Assembly: GCA_021399435.1 (NCBI GenBank)
Contig: JAJTUP010000106.1
Coordinates: 1-64,000 of the forward strand
DNA length: 64,000 bases
Direction of reading: 5' to 3'
From: Diaporthe sp. PMI_573
Taxonomy: Eukaryota; Ascomycota; Sordariomycetes; Diaporthales; Diaporthaceae
Shown here: positions 63,473-64,000 of the stretch, one piece after another
How the letters are laid out: each line of letters opens with the position of its first letter
Position numbering within the stretch: the first letter of the stretch is position 1
The notes under the pieces: generated by a model
Databases searched by the model: none
Told to the model about the DNA's origin: nothing
The model's input: the letters and a program-made list of their open reading frames with translations, nothing else
Position numbers and translations under genes: made by a program

Positions 63473-64000
63473 ATGCAACGAGATTTTATTAGATCTCCGA
63501 CGCCCACACCGCCTGTCCACAACAAGTCAAATCAGACGGGGTCAGGCACGTCCTCAGTCCACCCCTCAGCCGAGAAAGTTGATAAATCGGAGTTGCTTGG
63601 GAACATGGCTCCTAAACCAAGACCGAGAATCACTTATTTCTGTGGCGCGATCCAAGGATTTGTAGTCTGTCCACCTATGACTTTCTAAACCTGCAGAAAA
63701 ACCTGCTAATACTATGCCAGATTTATGGACAGCTCTACTATGTCCCGTTCTATTTCCTATCAGTAAAGCTCTACGACCCGTTATGGTCACACTTGTTCCC
63801 GCCTCAATGCTGGCGGGTCTAGTGGTGACATTGACTGCGAATTACCGCTGGCCTATTTGGATCGGTTGGTCCTTGACTACTATCGGCTCCGGGCTTACTC
63901 TCTTGTTCAATGACCACTGTGCACCTTGGCTGTACACCAATATCTTTCTATTAGGCTTTACACTATGTTGCCGTCTAAATTGCGGAAGGCCTATGAAAAA
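63473..64000 (+). pseudogene. MFS transporter relic (DHA2/TRI12-like), runs off the window
   Basis: 63473-63688 (MQRDFIRSPTPTPPVHNKSN ... RPRITYFCGAIQGFVV) is a possible first part. From about 63700 another frame reads LILCQIYGQLYYVPFYFLSV, then after a frame change ALRPVMVTLVPASMLAGLVV, NYRWPIWIGWSLTTIGSGLT and FLLGFTLCCRLN to the window end. The GQLYYVPFYFLSV and RW-x-IWIGW-x-LTTIG-x-G-L blocks match 14-helix fungal MFS exporters. At least two frame changes and a stop (about 63686) make this a pseudogene; the C-terminal side lies outside the window. Confidence 0.6.

Noticed and set aside
1..64000. CRISPR arrays, bacterial operons, rRNA or tRNA genes
   Set aside because: None seen. The regular repeats are minisatellites without unique spacers, the genes are intron-bearing and eukaryotic, and no tRNA-like cloverleaf with a T-arm consensus was noticed by eye.

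Overview
The window is nuclear DNA of a filamentous ascomycete (Pezizomycotina). Host genes carry short GT-AG introns of about 54-161 nt, and a 14-3-3 gene, a DUF3716-type cysteine protein, a C2H2 factor and F-box, Zn(II)2Cys6, cyclin and MFS remnants are all fungal in type. Several transposon relics carry stop codons of the C-to-T/G-to-A kind expected from old RIP. The closest species cannot be named from sequence alone. It is a repeat-rich, gene-poor compartment: about half is transposable elements, many nested, with a few intact host genes between them.

Layout. 1-2560: hAT relic ending in an HMG-box-like segment, then a decayed RING-like ORF. 2561-3714: an apparently intact five-exon 14-3-3 gene (minus). 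3904-15139: two inverted copies of one Ty1/Copia element flanking a 756-bp spacer. 15140-19940: a decayed Helitron Rep/helicase (minus), followed by tandem repeats and a divergently oriented two-exon gene (20991-22502). 23351-23842: DUF3716-like gene. 24433-26674: F-box remnant and a 5'-truncated Tad/I-type LINE. 27364-29760: small hypothetical genes and a GATCGATCAAACAG inverted-repeat cluster. 29880-32735: three minisatellite arrays (13 bp, 15 bp, 15 bp), the two 15-bp arrays being related and inverted. 35195-38365: a hAT fragment and a near-complete hAT transposase with one stop. 38874-46263: F-box fragment, palindromes, an intact Nudix hydrolase gene, a 5'-truncated cyclin and small hypothetical ORFs. 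47022-52906: Gypsy-integrase and zinc-cluster relics, the latter split by a third Copia copy with perfect target duplication. 53063-53925: pogo/Tc1-like deletion derivative with a nested Copia solo LTR. 54435-55998: an ORF of unknown origin fused to an LTR-less Copia fragment. 56945-63214: a small ORF, a 784-residue unknown acidic-tailed protein and a C2H2 zinc-finger factor. 63473-64000: MFS transporter relic running off the window.

Main biological points. (1) The two Copia copies at 3904-15139 have exchanged target-site duplications and LTR types, and the spacer between them carries the displaced C-terminus of the Helitron helicase. Together these show an inversion produced by recombination between the copies, which also moved the distal upstream region of the 14-3-3 gene. 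(2) In all four Copia copies gag and pol are in the same frame, separated by one UGA followed by CUC, and pol has no ATG before its protease motif: a candidate stop-codon-readthrough Copia family. (3) The primer-binding site looks complementary to the anticodon arm of tRNA-Lys(CUU), implying half-tRNA priming. (4) The copies are mosaics: a diverged gag lineage is joined to a near-identical pol in copy 3.
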